Positions 47,478 through 56,840 of a stretch of 64,000 nt of DNA are shown in pieces. Origin of the DNA: Amycolatopsis albispora. Its GTDB lineage: Bacteria > Actinomycetota > Actinomycetes > Mycobacteriales > Pseudonocardiaceae. The stretch covers positions 1,178,001-1,242,000 of the forward strand of contig NZ_CP015163.1 in the NCBI RefSeq assembly GCF_003312875.1, read 5' to 3'. Below the pieces are notes generated by a model that worked only from the letters and a program-made list of their open reading frames with translations, was not told where the DNA came from and searched no databases. Every line of letters starts with the position of its first letter. Positions within the stretch are counted from its first letter, which is position 1. The translations under genes and the position numbers were made by a program.

Positions 47478-47516
47478 GATGACTCCCCGGGCTTGGTCGT
47501 GGGTTTTGGTCGACTG

Positions 47517-47528
47517 CCTACAGCATAC
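47517..47528. promoter_or_regulatory. Oxalate-region operator upstream of the GntR gene (site E)
   Basis: CCTACAGCATAC lies 40 bases upstream of the GntR ATG (minus strand). It is the most diverged of the six copies, differing at position 2 and in the central N. Confidence 0.5.
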
Positions 47529-47665
47529 AATGCGAGTCTTTGTCCGGTTTGGTGAACGCAGTCACACATCGGGTGTTTTCAGTGTGACATGCCTTTCACC
47601 AGTGCGTGCGGTACGCGGCCACCTGGGGTGAAAACCCCAGTCTCCTTACCGCCGAACGTGTGTTT

Positions 47666-49009
47666 TCAAACTCCGGGCAATGGAGAACGGGTAGCCGGAA
47701 TCGTGCTCAGCAAACCCGGTTGCCGGAGCCGCCGGCACAACGCGGCGGCGCCGAGCGCGAGCGCGCCCGCGATCAGGAAGATGGCAGGATAGCCCCAGCT
47801 GGCGGCCACCACGGCGGCCGCGCCGACCCCGGCCACCCCGCCGAGCGCCTTCGCGCTGTAGATGACGGCGTTGGTCTCCAGGTGCGAGCGCTCGCCGAAG
47901 TACGACCGCGCCAGGCTGGCGAACAGCGGGTAGAAGGCACCGCCGCCCGCGCCGGCCACGATCGAGGCGAGCAGCAGCAGTGCCACCGAACCCGAGGCCA
48001 CCGCGCCCGCCAGCACGAGCTGCCCGGTGCCCAGCAGGGCGACCACCGCGCGGATCGTGCGGACGCGGCCCGCCCCGGCCGAGATCCGGATGGCCAGCGA
48101 GCGGCCGACCCCGTTCACGCCGACCATCAGGCAGGTACCGATCGCGGCGGCGGTGAGCCCGAGCCCGCGCTCGGCCGCCACCACGGCGAGAAAGGCCACG
48201 TCGAGCAGGGACACCGCGCTGGCAAGGAAAACGATCACGTACATCAGCGGCAGCGCGCCGGTGCGCAGCGCCTGGCGGGAGGAGTACTCGCGGGCGGCGC
48301 GGCGCGGGTTGCTGCGGCGGTCCAGCGCCCACTCGCGCGGGTCGAGGTGCGGCGGCCACCAGTCCGGCGGCGGATCGCGGAACAACAGTGCCGAAGCCGC
48401 GATGACCGCGCCGAGCACCACCGCGGTGGCGATCAGCACGGGGGAGAGGGCGCCGGTTCCGCTGCCGACGGCGAAGGCGATCACGAACGGCACGCAGCCG
48501 CAGGCGAACGCGCCGGTGGCCAGGCTGGTCGCGGCCGCGGCGCGTTCGGGGAACCACTTGGCGACGGTGGACGAACAGGTGGCGTACACCAGCCCGGCGC
48601 CCGTTCCGGAGAGCACGGAATAACCGAGCAACCCGGCCAGCCCGGAGTCGAAGGCGAGCGCGAGCGGGCCGAGCGGGACCAGCACCGCGCCGGTCAGCAT
48701 GGCCGCGCGGGGCCCGATGCGGCCGCGCTCGCGCAGGTAGGCGGCGGGAAAACCGGCCCCGGCCTGGAAAACCGTCCACAACGCGAGCAGTCCGAAGGCC
48801 TGCGTCATGGTCCACCCGCGGTCGAGCAGGCCGGGCACCAGCAGGCCGAAGGCGTACTGCGGCACGCCGATCGCGGCCATCGCGGCCAGTGCCGGGCCGA
48901 GCACCCAGGCGCGGGACCGCCCGGTGAGCTGCTCGGCGGCCGGTCCCACCCGGTAGGTGCGGCCCAGGTAGCCGACTACTGCTTGCTGCGGTGCGCCAGA
49001 CGGGCTCAT
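47666..49009 (-). CDS. MFS transporter, oxalate:formate antiporter (OFA)-like
   Basis: The 447-residue protein has 12 helices. ALAAMAAIGVPQYAFGLLVPGLLDRGWTMTQAFGLL at the start and GLVYATCSSTVAKWFPERAAAATSLATGAFACGC in helices 4-5 match the OFA-type monocarboxylate/oxalate antiporter layout. In an island with oxc, frc and fds it probably imports oxalate or exchanges it for formate. ATG 49009 has GGAGG five bases upstream; an upstream extension in the same frame crosses the operator and is rejected. Divergent from the aldehyde dehydrogenase gene with operator site D between. Confidence 0.82.
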   Translation of the reverse strand: MSPSGAPQQAVVGYLGRTYRVGPAAEQLTGRSRAWVLGPALAAMAAIGVPQYAFGLLVPGLLDRGWTMTQAFGLLALWTVFQAGAGFPAAYLRERGRIGPRAAMLTGAVLVPLGPLALAFDSGLAGLLGYSVLSGTGAGLVYATCSSTVAKWFPERAAAATSLATGAFACGCVPFVIAFAVGSGTGALSPVLIATAVVLGAVIAASALLFRDPPPDWWPPHLDPREWALDRRSNPRRAAREYSSRQALRTGALPLMYVIVFLASAVSLLDVAFLAVVAAERGLGLTAAAIGTCLMVGVNGVGRSLAIRISAGAGRVRTIRAVVALLGTGQLVLAGAVASGSVALLLLASIVAGAGGGAFYPLFASLARSYFGERSHLETNAVIYSAKALGGVAGVGAAAVVAASWGYPAIFLIAGALALGAAALCRRLRQPGLLSTIPATRSPLPGV

Positions 49010-49033
49010 CTTCGCCTCCGACCGTGACGAGCG

Positions 49034-49062
49034 TTGCCAACCTTCTCCATACTGCATACAGT
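49034..49062 (+). promoter_or_regulatory. Promoter and oxalate-region operator (site D)
   Basis: TTGCCA (49034-49039), a 17-bp spacer and TACAGT (49057-49062) form the aldehyde dehydrogenase promoter. The element CATACTGCATAC (49048-49059) overlaps the -10. The 21 bases CCATACTGCATACAGTCTACA-like context is shared with site A apart from flanking positions. Confidence 0.65.
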
Positions 49063-49121
49063 CTACAGGTCCTGAGACGCAGAACACACCCTTTCCCGGC
49101 ACCAACCGGCAAGGAGCACCC

Positions 49122-50660
49122 ATGGGTAGTTTTTCGCTCAAACCCGGGACCGACTGGGCGACCGCGTACGGCCGGTGCTGCGCACTGGCCCCGGAAGCCT
49201 TCGCCCCCGAGCGGGTGGCGAACCGCTGGGGCGAGCGGTGGACGTGGGACGGCAGGCCAGGTGACGCCACGTCGCCGGTGGACGGCAGCGCCATCCACGG
49301 CCCGCCGCGCCTGAGCGCCGCCACCGCCGGCGAGGCGGTCGCCGCCGCGCTCGACGCCCACGTGCGCTGGCGCGAAGTGCCGCTGGCCGAGCGCAAGGCG
49401 CGGGTCACCGCGGCACTGGACTCGCTGACCGAGCACCGCGAACTGCTCGCGCTCCTGCTGGTCTGGGAGATCGGCAAGCCGTGGCGGCTGGCGACGGCCG
49501 ACGTGGACCGCTGCATCGACGGTGTGCGCTGGTACGTCGAGCAGATCGAGCCGATGCTCGACGGCCGCACGCCGCTGGACGGGCCGGTCAGCAACATCGC
49601 CAGCTGGAACTACCCGATGAGCGTGCTGATGCACGCGATGCTGGTGCAGGCGCTGTCCGGCAACGCGGTGATCGCCAAAACACCGACCGACGGCGGGTTG
49701 TGCTGCCTGACCATGGCGGTGGCGCTGGCGGTGCGCGAGGGCCTGCCGCTGACCCTGCTCAGCGGCAGCGGCGCGGAACTGTCCGGCCCGCTGGTCGGCG
49801 GGGCCGCGCTCGGCTGTGTGTCCTTTGTGGGCGGACGCGACGCCGGTGGCCGGATCGCCGCCGCGCTGGCCGATCCCGGCAAGCGGCACGTGCTGGAGCA
49901 GGAGGGGCTCAACTGCTGGGGCGTGTGGGAGTACGGCGACTGGGACACCCTGGGCGGGCAGATCCGCAAGACCTTCGACTACGCCAAGCAGCGGTGCACC
50001 GCCTATCCGCGGTTCGTGGTCCAGCGCGAGCTGTTCGACCGGTTCCTGGCGGTCTACCTGCCCGCGGTGCGCTCGGTGCGCTTCGGGCACCCGCTGGCGG
50101 TCGAGTCGCCGGAGGACCCGTTGCCGGAACTGGACTTCGGGCCGCTGATCAACGCGGGCAAGGCGAAGGAGCTGGCCGACCAGGTGGAGGAAGCGGTGCG
50201 CACCGGTGGCGTGCCACTGCACCGCGGCGAGGTCGCCGAGGGGCGGTTCCTGCCGGGGCAGGACACCTCGGCCTACCTGGCTCCGGTGTCCATTTTGGAC
50301 CCGCCGCGGTCGTCGCCGCTGTTCCACGCCGAGCCGTTCGGGCCGGTGGACACGATCGAGGTGGTGGACACCGAGGCGCAGCTGCTGGCGGCGATGAACG
50401 CCAGCAACGGCGCGCTGGTGGCCACGCTGTCGTGTGATGAGGAAAGCACGGCGCAACGGCTTTCGGCGCAGGTGCGGGCGTTCAAGGTGGGCATCAACCG
50501 GCCGCGTTCGCGTGGTGACCGGGAGGAGCTGTTCGGCGGGCTGGGCGCCTCGTGGCGGGGCGCGTTCGTCGGCGGTGAGCTGCTGGTGCGCTCGGTGACC
50601 CAGGGTCCGGCCGGTGAACGGCCACCGGGCAACTTCCCGCACTACACCCTGCACTCCTGA
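49122..50660 (+). CDS. Aldehyde dehydrogenase-superfamily protein
   Basis: This 512-residue protein has the ALDH fold. The catalytic cysteine lies in FDYAKQRCTAYPRFVV, the general-base region reads VLEQEGLNCWGVW (in place of the usual LELGGK), and SNIASWNYPMSVLMHAM replaces the common PWNFP. KTPTDGGLCCLT stands where KPSE is usual, so cofactor binding may differ. AAGGAG precedes ATG 49122. With operator site D it is part of the oxalate regulon; a C2 aldehyde such as glyoxylate or glycolaldehyde is a guess, and an acylating (CoA) reaction cannot be excluded. Confidence 0.85.
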   Translation: MGSFSLKPGTDWATAYGRCCALAPEAFAPERVANRWGERWTWDGRPGDATSPVDGSAIHGPPRLSAATAGEAVAAALDAHVRWREVPLAERKARVTAALDSLTEHRELLALLLVWEIGKPWRLATADVDRCIDGVRWYVEQIEPMLDGRTPLDGPVSNIASWNYPMSVLMHAMLVQALSGNAVIAKTPTDGGLCCLTMAVALAVREGLPLTLLSGSGAELSGPLVGGAALGCVSFVGGRDAGGRIAAALADPGKRHVLEQEGLNCWGVWEYGDWDTLGGQIRKTFDYAKQRCTAYPRFVVQRELFDRFLAVYLPAVRSVRFGHPLAVESPEDPLPELDFGPLINAGKAKELADQVEEAVRTGGVPLHRGEVAEGRFLPGQDTSAYLAPVSILDPPRSSPLFHAEPFGPVDTIEVVDTEAQLLAAMNASNGALVATLSCDEESTAQRLSAQVRAFKVGINRPRSRGDREELFGGLGASWRGAFVGGELLVRSVTQGPAGERPPGNFPHYTLHS

Positions 50661-50860
50661 CCGGGCGCGCTGGCCGATGTCGATGTGCTTCGCGGTGAGC
50701 CCCGGCGAGCGGCTCCCGCCGCCCGTCCCCGATTGCCCGAAGTGACAATTCGATCTTCCCCCGTGGGCCGCGGTTTTCACCGCCTTTCACGAAGACACCG
50801 CACGACCGGCTCGGGAAGGCTGTTCGCCAGGCAGGGTGCCGGTGAGCGAAGGGGAAAGCG

Positions 50861-51730
50861 ATGGAGTCACGGAGCAAGCGCGGGATCGCGGCGGTGACCA
50901 CACTGGTGGCCGCCGCGGCACTGGCGGCCGGGCTGTCGGGCGGGTCGGCGGCGGGCAGCACGTCGGCGGTGTCGCTGCGGGCGTACGGCATCACCAACGA
51001 CGGCAAGACGATGGCCACGTTCACCACGGACAGACCCGAGGAGCTCAACTGGGTGCGCCGGATCAGCGGCCTGGTCACCGACACCGCGGCGATCGGCATC
51101 GACTTCCGGGTGCAGGACGGCAAGTTCTACGCGGTCGGCAACTACGGCGGCATCTACACGATCTCCCTGCCCACCGGGAACTCCGACGTGGTGGTGACGA
51201 AGGTGTCGCAGCTCAAGGTCGGCCTGCACGGCACCACCTTCGGCGTCGACTTCAACCCGGCCGCCGACCGGCTGCGGGTGGTCAGCGACACCGGGCAGAA
51301 CCTGCGGCACAACCTCAACGACCACACCACCGTCGCCGACGGCATGCTCAGCACCGGGCCCAACGGCTCGGCCGTGGCCGGGGTGACCGCGGCGGCCTAC
51401 ACCAACAACGACCTCAACAGCGCCACCGCGACCACGCTGTTCGACCTCAACACGATCACCGCGCAGGTGGCCGTGCAGTCCCCGGCGAACAACGGTTTCG
51501 TGGTGCCGACCGGCTCGCTGGGCACCACCGCCGCCTCGAACGCCGGTGCCGACATCTACAGCGACCTCGTCGGCGGCAAGACCGCGTCGAACTGGGCGTT
51601 CGCCACGCTGATCACGCCGTCCGGCGACGCCACCCTGTTCACCTTCGACCCGCTGACCGGGACGGCGACCGCGCTCGGCGTGTTCCCGCTGCTGATCACG
51701 GACGTGGCCGTGGCACTCGACACGTACTGA
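50861..51730 (+). CDS. Secreted DUF4394-domain protein
   Basis: The 289-residue protein has a Sec signal (GIAAVTTLVAAAALAAGLSGGSAAG) and a DUF4394 domain (AIGIDFRVQDGKFYAVGNYGGIYTI, GVDFNPAADRLRVVSDTGQNLRHN, YTNNDLNSATATTLFDLNT). DUF4394 proteins are predicted extracellular beta-propeller-like proteins with unknown function. Nothing ties it to the oxalate genes that flank it. The 200 bp before it have no recognisable promoter element. Confidence 0.85.
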   Translation: MESRSKRGIAAVTTLVAAAALAAGLSGGSAAGSTSAVSLRAYGITNDGKTMATFTTDRPEELNWVRRISGLVTDTAAIGIDFRVQDGKFYAVGNYGGIYTISLPTGNSDVVVTKVSQLKVGLHGTTFGVDFNPAADRLRVVSDTGQNLRHNLNDHTTVADGMLSTGPNGSAVAGVTAAAYTNNDLNSATATTLFDLNTITAQVAVQSPANNGFVVPTGSLGTTAASNAGADIYSDLVGGKTASNWAFATLITPSGDATLFTFDPLTGTATALGVFPLLITDVAVALDTY

Positions 51731-51742
51731 CCCCCTGGGAGG

Positions 51743-51797
51743 TGTCACGAATGTGGCTTTCGGGACGCGAAACGTCTCGAAAGCCACATTCGTGACA
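51743..51797. repeat. Dispersed palindromic repeat, copy 3 (convergent junction hairpin)
   Basis: A 25-bp stem (51743-51767 with 51773-51797) and a 5-nt loop. The left arm has one A-to-G change that keeps a G-U pair in RNA. It lies between the stops of the DUF4394 gene and the convergent fdsD gene. Confidence 0.87.
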
Positions 51798-51812
51798 TCG
51801 CCGGCCGCCCGA

Positions 51813-52019
51813 TCAGCGCAGCTGCTGTACCGCGGCCACGACGACCGGGTCCACACTGGACGGGTCCGCGTCCACCCTGGCGAGCAGGTCGGCGCGCATC
51901 CGCGGCTCCCAGAACTGCCGGATGTGGTGGGCGATCGCGGCCGCCGCGCGGTCGGGGGACTGACCGCGGAACTGCAGCGCGATCTCGTTGGCCAGGCGCA
52001 CCTGGGGGGAACCGGTCAT
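51813..52019 (-). CDS. fdsD: Formate dehydrogenase delta subunit
   Basis: This 68-residue protein (QVRLANEIALQFRGQSPDRAAAAIAHHIRQFWEPRMRADLLARV) matches FdsD, the small delta subunit of NAD-dependent formate dehydrogenases, with its typical ANEIA.QF and HI..FW.P.MR segments. It follows fdsA by four bases. FdsD is needed for full activity or maturation in Cupriavidus/Rhodobacter-type enzymes. Confidence 0.85.
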   Translation of the reverse strand: MTGSPQVRLANEIALQFRGQSPDRAAAAIAHHIRQFWEPRMRADLLARVDADPSSVDPVVVAAVQQLR

Positions 52020-52023
52020 CGCC

Positions 52024-54804
52024 TCACTCCGCCATCGCCGGGACCGCGCCCCGCAGGCTCACCTGCACCGCGGTCACCTTGTACTCCGGGCAGTTCGTGG
52101 CCCAGTCGGAGTTCTCCGTGGTCACCACGTTCGCCCCGGTCACCGGGTGGTGGAAGGTGGTGTAGACCACCCCGACCGGCATCCGGTCCGACAGCACCGC
52201 CCGCAGCTTCGTCTCGCCGACCCGGCTGGACAGCGCCACCTCGTCGCCGTCGGTGATGCCGCGGACCTCGGCGTCGTGCGGGTGGATCTCCAGCAGGTCC
52301 TCCGGGTGCCAGGCCACGTTCTTCGTGCGCCGCGTCTGCGCGCCCACGTTGTACTGGCTCAGGATCCGCCCGGTGGTCAGGATCAGCGGGAACTTGCGCG
52401 TGCTGCGCTCCTCCGTCGGCACGTACGTGGTCGGCACGAACCGGCCCTTCCCGCGCACGAACCCGTCCACGTGCATGATCGGCGTGCCTTCGGGCGCGGC
52501 GTCGTTGCACGGCCACTGCACGCTGCCGAGCTTGTCCAGCTTCTCGAACGACACCCCGGCGAAGGTCGGCGTCACCGCGGCGATCTCGTCCATGATCTCG
52601 CTGGTCGCCGCATACGACATCGGGTAGTCCATGGCCTGGGCGATCTCGCAGACGATCTCCCATTCGTGCTTGCCGGTCTTCGGCGCCATCACCGGCCGCA
52701 CCCGGTTGATCCGGCGCTCGGCGTTGGTGAAGGTGCCGTCCTTCTCCAGGAACGAGGTGCCCGGCAGGAACACGTGCGCGAACTTCGCCGTCTCGTTGAG
52801 GAACAGGTCCTGCACCACCAGCAGGTCCAGCGCCTCGAGCGCGGCGGTGACGTGCTTGGTGTTCGGGTCGGACTGCGCGATGTCCTCACCTTGGACGTAG
52901 AGCGCGCGGAAGGTGCCGTCGATGGCGGCGTCGAACATGTTGGGGATGCGCAGGCCCGGCTCGGCCAGCAGTGGCCGGTCCCACAGCGTCTCGAACACCT
53001 CGCGCACCGCGTCGTCGGACACGTGCCGGTAACCGGAAAGCTCGTGCGGGAACGAGCCCATGTCACACGAGCCCTGCACGTTGTTCTGCCCGCGCAACGG
53101 GTTCACGCCGACGCCCTCGCGGCCGATGTTGCCGGTCGCCATGGCCAGGTTCGCCATGCCCATCACCATGGTCGAGCCCTGGCTGTGCTCGGTGACCCCG
53201 AGGCCGTAGTAGATCGCCGAGTTGCCGCCGGTGGCGTAGAGCCGCGCGGCGGCCCGCAGTTCGGCGGCGGGCACACCGGTGATCTCTTCGACCGCCTCCG
53301 GGCTGTTCTCCGGCCGCGCGATGAACTCGGCCCATTCCTCGAAGTCCTCACAGCGCTCGTCCACAAAGGACTGATCGACCAGCCCCTCGGTGACCACCAC
53401 GTGCGCCATCGCGTTGACCACCGCGACGTTGGTGCCCGGCGCCAGCTGCAGGTGGTGGGCCGCCTCGATGTGCGGTGAGCGGACCAGGTCGATCCGGCGG
53501 GGGTCGACCACCACCAGCTTCGCGCCCTCACGCAGGCGGCGCTTCATCCGCGACGCGAACACCGGGTGCCCGTCGGTCGGGTTCGCGCCGATCACCACGA
53601 TCACGTCGGAGGCCGCCACCGAGCGGAAGTCCTGCGTGCCCGCCGAGGTGCCGAAGGTCTGCTTGAGCCCGTATCCGGTGGGGGAGTGGCAGACACGCGC
53701 GCAGGTGTCCACGTTGTTGTTGCCGAACGCCGCGCGCACCATCTTCTGCACCACGTACACCTCTTCGTTGGTGCAGCGGGACGAGGTGATGCCGCCGATC
53801 GCGCCGACACCGTGGCGTGCCTGCACTTCGCGCAGCTTGTCCGCCACATACGTGATCGCGGTGTCCCATTCGACCTCGCGCCACTCGTCGGTGATCTTCT
53901 CGCGGATCATCGGCTTGAGCTTGCGGTCGGGGTGGGTGGCGTACCCGAAGGCGAAGCGGCCCTTGACGCACGAGTGGCCCTCGTTGGCGCCGCCGTCCTT
54001 GTGCGGCACCATGCGCACCAGCTCGTCGCCACGCAGCTCGGCCTTGAACGAGCAGCCCACCCCGCAGTAGGCGCAGGTGGTCAGCACGCTGCGGGTCGGC
54101 ATGCCGAGTTCGACCACCGACTTCTCCTGCAGGGTGGCGGTCGGGCAGGCCTGCACGCAGGCCCCGCACGACACGCACTCGGAGTCCATAAAAAGCTCGC
54201 CCGCGCCCGCGGCGACCTTCGACTCGAACCCGCGGCCTTCGATGGTCAGCGCGAAGGTGCCCTGGACCTCACCACACGCCCGCACGCACCGCGAGCAGGC
54301 AATGCACTTGGACGGGCTGAAGTCGAAGTACGGGTTGCTGTGGTCGGTTTCGGCGTCGAGGTGGTTCTCGCCCTCGTAGCCGTAGCGGACCTGGCGCAGG
54401 CCGACCACCCCGGACATGTCCTGCAGCTCGCAGTCGCCGTTGGCCGAGCAGGTCAGGCAGTCCAGCGGGTGGTCGGAGATGTACAGCTCCATCACGCCCT
54501 GGCGCAGCTTTTCCACGCGCGGCGTCTGCGTGCGGACTTTCATGCCCTCGGCGACCGGGGTGGTGCACGAGGCCGGGGTGCCGCGGCGGCCGTCGATTTC
54601 CACCAGGCACAGCCGGCACGAGCCGAAGGCTTCGAGGCTGTCGGTGGCGCACAGCTTCGGGATGTCGATCCCGGTCATCGCCGCCGCGCGCATCACCGAG
54701 GTGCCTTCGGGCACCACCACCGGATGGCCGTCCACCTCCAGTGAAACCGTGGCCGGGCCGGGGACCGCCGGGGTGCCGAGGTCGTGTTCCTTGTACAGCG
54801 TCAT
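52024..54804 (-). CDS. fdsA: NAD-dependent formate dehydrogenase alpha (molybdenum) subunit
   Basis: The 926-residue catalytic subunit oxidises formate to CO2. It has an N-terminal 2Fe-2S ferredoxin domain (CATDSLEAFGSCRLCLVEIDG), a His/Cys cluster region (HPLDCLTCSANGDCELQ), two 4Fe-4S motifs (CIACSRCVRACGE and CVSCGACVQACPT), then the 4Fe-4S plus bis-MGD domain starting CAYCGVGCSFKAEL. The active site is ARVCHSPTGYGLKQTFG with Cys, not selenocysteine, and adjacent His. The start is ATG 54804, overlapping the fdsB stop (ATGA). FdhD at 35853 should sulfurate its cofactor. Confidence 0.96.
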   Translation of the reverse strand: MTLYKEHDLGTPAVPGPATVSLEVDGHPVVVPEGTSVMRAAAMTGIDIPKLCATDSLEAFGSCRLCLVEIDGRRGTPASCTTPVAEGMKVRTQTPRVEKLRQGVMELYISDHPLDCLTCSANGDCELQDMSGVVGLRQVRYGYEGENHLDAETDHSNPYFDFSPSKCIACSRCVRACGEVQGTFALTIEGRGFESKVAAGAGELFMDSECVSCGACVQACPTATLQEKSVVELGMPTRSVLTTCAYCGVGCSFKAELRGDELVRMVPHKDGGANEGHSCVKGRFAFGYATHPDRKLKPMIREKITDEWREVEWDTAITYVADKLREVQARHGVGAIGGITSSRCTNEEVYVVQKMVRAAFGNNNVDTCARVCHSPTGYGLKQTFGTSAGTQDFRSVAASDVIVVIGANPTDGHPVFASRMKRRLREGAKLVVVDPRRIDLVRSPHIEAAHHLQLAPGTNVAVVNAMAHVVVTEGLVDQSFVDERCEDFEEWAEFIARPENSPEAVEEITGVPAAELRAAARLYATGGNSAIYYGLGVTEHSQGSTMVMGMANLAMATGNIGREGVGVNPLRGQNNVQGSCDMGSFPHELSGYRHVSDDAVREVFETLWDRPLLAEPGLRIPNMFDAAIDGTFRALYVQGEDIAQSDPNTKHVTAALEALDLLVVQDLFLNETAKFAHVFLPGTSFLEKDGTFTNAERRINRVRPVMAPKTGKHEWEIVCEIAQAMDYPMSYAATSEIMDEIAAVTPTFAGVSFEKLDKLGSVQWPCNDAAPEGTPIMHVDGFVRGKGRFVPTTYVPTEERSTRKFPLILTTGRILSQYNVGAQTRRTKNVAWHPEDLLEIHPHDAEVRGITDGDEVALSSRVGETKLRAVLSDRMPVGVVYTTFHHPVTGANVVTTENSDWATNCPEYKVTAVQVSLRGAVPAMAE

Positions 54805-56348
54805 GACTGGCTCTCCTGCCGCGCCGTGAAGTCGTCCGGGAAGTGGCGGAGGGCGCTGAGCACCGGGTTCGGCGTGAGCCCGCCCATCGCGCACAGCGAT
54901 CCGTCGGTCATCAGGTCACAGAGATCGCCCAGCAGCGCCAGGTTCGCGTCGGGATCCTCACCGGCTCTGATCCGGTCGATGGTCTCCACCCCGCGCACCG
55001 AGCCGACCCGGCACGGCGTGCACTTGCCGCACGACTCCTCCGCGCAGAACTCCATCGCGAACCGGGCCATCGACGCCATGTCCACGGTGTCGTCGAAGAC
55101 CACGATGCCGCCGTGGCCGAGCATCGCGTTCACCGCGGTGAACGCTTCGTAGTCGAGCGGGACGTCCAGCTGCGACGCCGGGAGGTAGGCGCCGAGCGGG
55201 CCGCCGACCTGCACCGCGCGCACCGGCCTGCCCGAGCGCGTGCCGCCGCCGTAGTCGTCGATCAGCTCGGCCAGCGACATGCCGAACGCGGTCTCGAACA
55301 CCCCGCCGCGCGCGATGTTGCCCGCCAGCTGGAAAACCTGCGTGCCGCGGGAGCGTTCGCGGCCGAGCGCGGCGTAGGCCTCGGCGCCGTCGGCGAGGAT
55401 CACCGGCACCGACGCCAGGGTGAGCACGTTGTTCACCACGGTCGGCTTGCCGAACAGGCCGGTGATCGCCGGGATCGGCGGTTTCGCCCGTACCATGCCG
55501 CGCTTGCCCTCCAGGCTTTCCAGCATGGAGGTCTCTTCACCGCAGATGTAGGCACCCGCGCCGACGCGCACGAACAGGTCGAACTTCGCACCGGAGCCGA
55601 GGATGTTCTCGCCGAGCCAGCCGCGGGCGTAGGCGATCTCGATGGCCTGGCGCAGGGTGGCCACCGCGTCCGGGTATTCGGAACGCAGGTAGACGTAGCC
55701 CTCGGTGGCGCCGGTCGCGTACGCGGCGATCGTCATGCCCTCGATCAGGCAGAACGGGTCGCCTTCGATGAGCATGCGGTCGGCGAAGGTGCCGCTGTCG
55801 CCCTCGTCGGCGTTGCAGCAGACGAACTTCTGCTCGGCCTGGGTGTCGAGCACGGTCTTCCACTTGATCCCGGCGGGGAATCCGGCACCACCGCGCCCGC
55901 GCAGGCCGGACTCGGTGACCGCGGCGACCACGTCGGCCGGGTCCTGTTCCAGCGCCCGCCGCAGCCCGGCGGTGCCGCCGTGGGCGAGGTAGTCGTCGGC
56001 GGACAGGGGATCGGTGACGCCGACACGCGCGAAGCACAGCCGGGTCTGGCCGCTCATCCACGGCAGGTCGTCGACGCGGCCGAGGTTCAGCTCGTGCTCG
56101 CCGCCGTCGAGAATCGCCGTGAGGACTTCGCCCGCGCGGCCGGGGGTGACCGGCCCGTAGCCGATCCGGCCCCGGTCGGTGACCACCTCGACCAGCGGTT
56201 CCAGCCACAGCATGCCGCGAGAACCGTTGCGCACCAAGCGAATCTCTTCGCCGAGCGCGGCGGCGTCTCGCTGGATCGCCTCCGCGACGGCGTCGGCGCC
56301 GACCGAAACGGCGGCGGAATCCCGGGGAACGTAGATCGTGGTGGTCAT
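54801..56348 (-). CDS. fdsB: NAD-dependent formate dehydrogenase beta subunit (NuoF-like)
   Basis: This 515-residue diaphorase subunit carries an N-terminal thioredoxin-like region without cluster cysteines, then the NuoF core: FMN/NADH-binding GLRGRGGAGFPAGIKWK and GAGAYICGEETSMLESLEGKRG, and the 4Fe-4S motif ESCGKCTPCRVGS near the C-terminus. It passes formate electrons to NAD+. The start is ATG 56348, which overlaps the fdsG stop (ATGA). A longer frame up to 56585 lies inside fdsG. Confidence 0.95.
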   Translation of the reverse strand: MTTTIYVPRDSAAVSVGADAVAEAIQRDAAALGEEIRLVRNGSRGMLWLEPLVEVVTDRGRIGYGPVTPGRAGEVLTAILDGGEHELNLGRVDDLPWMSGQTRLCFARVGVTDPLSADDYLAHGGTAGLRRALEQDPADVVAAVTESGLRGRGGAGFPAGIKWKTVLDTQAEQKFVCCNADEGDSGTFADRMLIEGDPFCLIEGMTIAAYATGATEGYVYLRSEYPDAVATLRQAIEIAYARGWLGENILGSGAKFDLFVRVGAGAYICGEETSMLESLEGKRGMVRAKPPIPAITGLFGKPTVVNNVLTLASVPVILADGAEAYAALGRERSRGTQVFQLAGNIARGGVFETAFGMSLAELIDDYGGGTRSGRPVRAVQVGGPLGAYLPASQLDVPLDYEAFTAVNAMLGHGGIVVFDDTVDMASMARFAMEFCAEESCGKCTPCRVGSVRGVETIDRIRAGEDPDANLALLGDLCDLMTDGSLCAMGGLTPNPVLSALRHFPDDFTARQESQS

Positions 56349-56815
56349 GCCTTGCCCGCCTCCGCTTCGGCGATGATGCTGTCCAGCGCGGCCTCGTCGA
56401 GCCTGCCGTGCAGCCGGCCGTCGACCTGGGCGGCCGGGCCGAGCGCGCAGTTGCCGAGGCAGAACACCTGTTCCAGGGTCACCGAGCCGTCGGCGGTGGT
56501 CTGGCCGATCTTGCTGCCCAGCACCTGTTCGGCGTGGGCGACCAGGCGTTCCGCGCCGACCGACTGGCAGGCCTCGGCGCGGCACAGCTTCACCACCGTG
56601 CGGCCGGCCGGTTCACCGCGGAAATCGGTGTAGAAGCTGACCACCCCGTGCACGTCGGCGCGGGACAGGTTCAGCTCCTCGGCCACCAGTGGCAGCAGGG
56701 CCTGGTCGATGTAGCCGAACTCGGCCTGCAGCCCGTGCAGTACCGGCAGCAGCGCGCCCCGGTCCCCGCGGTGTGCGTCGACCACGGCGCGTGCGCGGTC
56801 GGCCATGTCGCTCAT
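56345..56815 (-). CDS. fdsG: NAD-dependent formate dehydrogenase gamma subunit (NuoE-like)
   Basis: The 156-residue 2Fe-2S protein has the NuoE pattern: HGVVSFYTDFRGEPAGRTVVKLCRAEACQSVGA and VTLEQVFCLGNCALGPAAQVDG, giving four cluster cysteines. ATG 56815 has GGGGAG about seven bases upstream; an in-frame start at 56854 would sit in the operator. It heads the fdsGBAD operon, with operator site F 26 bases upstream of its start. Confidence 0.93.
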   Translation of the reverse strand: MSDMADRARAVVDAHRGDRGALLPVLHGLQAEFGYIDQALLPLVAEELNLSRADVHGVVSFYTDFRGEPAGRTVVKLCRAEACQSVGAERLVAHAEQVLGSKIGQTTADGSVTLEQVFCLGNCALGPAAQVDGRLHGRLDEAALDSIIAEAEAGKA

Positions 56816-56840
56816 CTTCGCGCTCCCCTCACTGCCGGTG

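Noticed and set aside
53690..53720. Selenocysteine codon at the formate dehydrogenase active site
   Set aside because: The active-site codon in ARVCHSPTGYGL is a Cys codon, not TGA, and no SECIS-like hairpin is needed.
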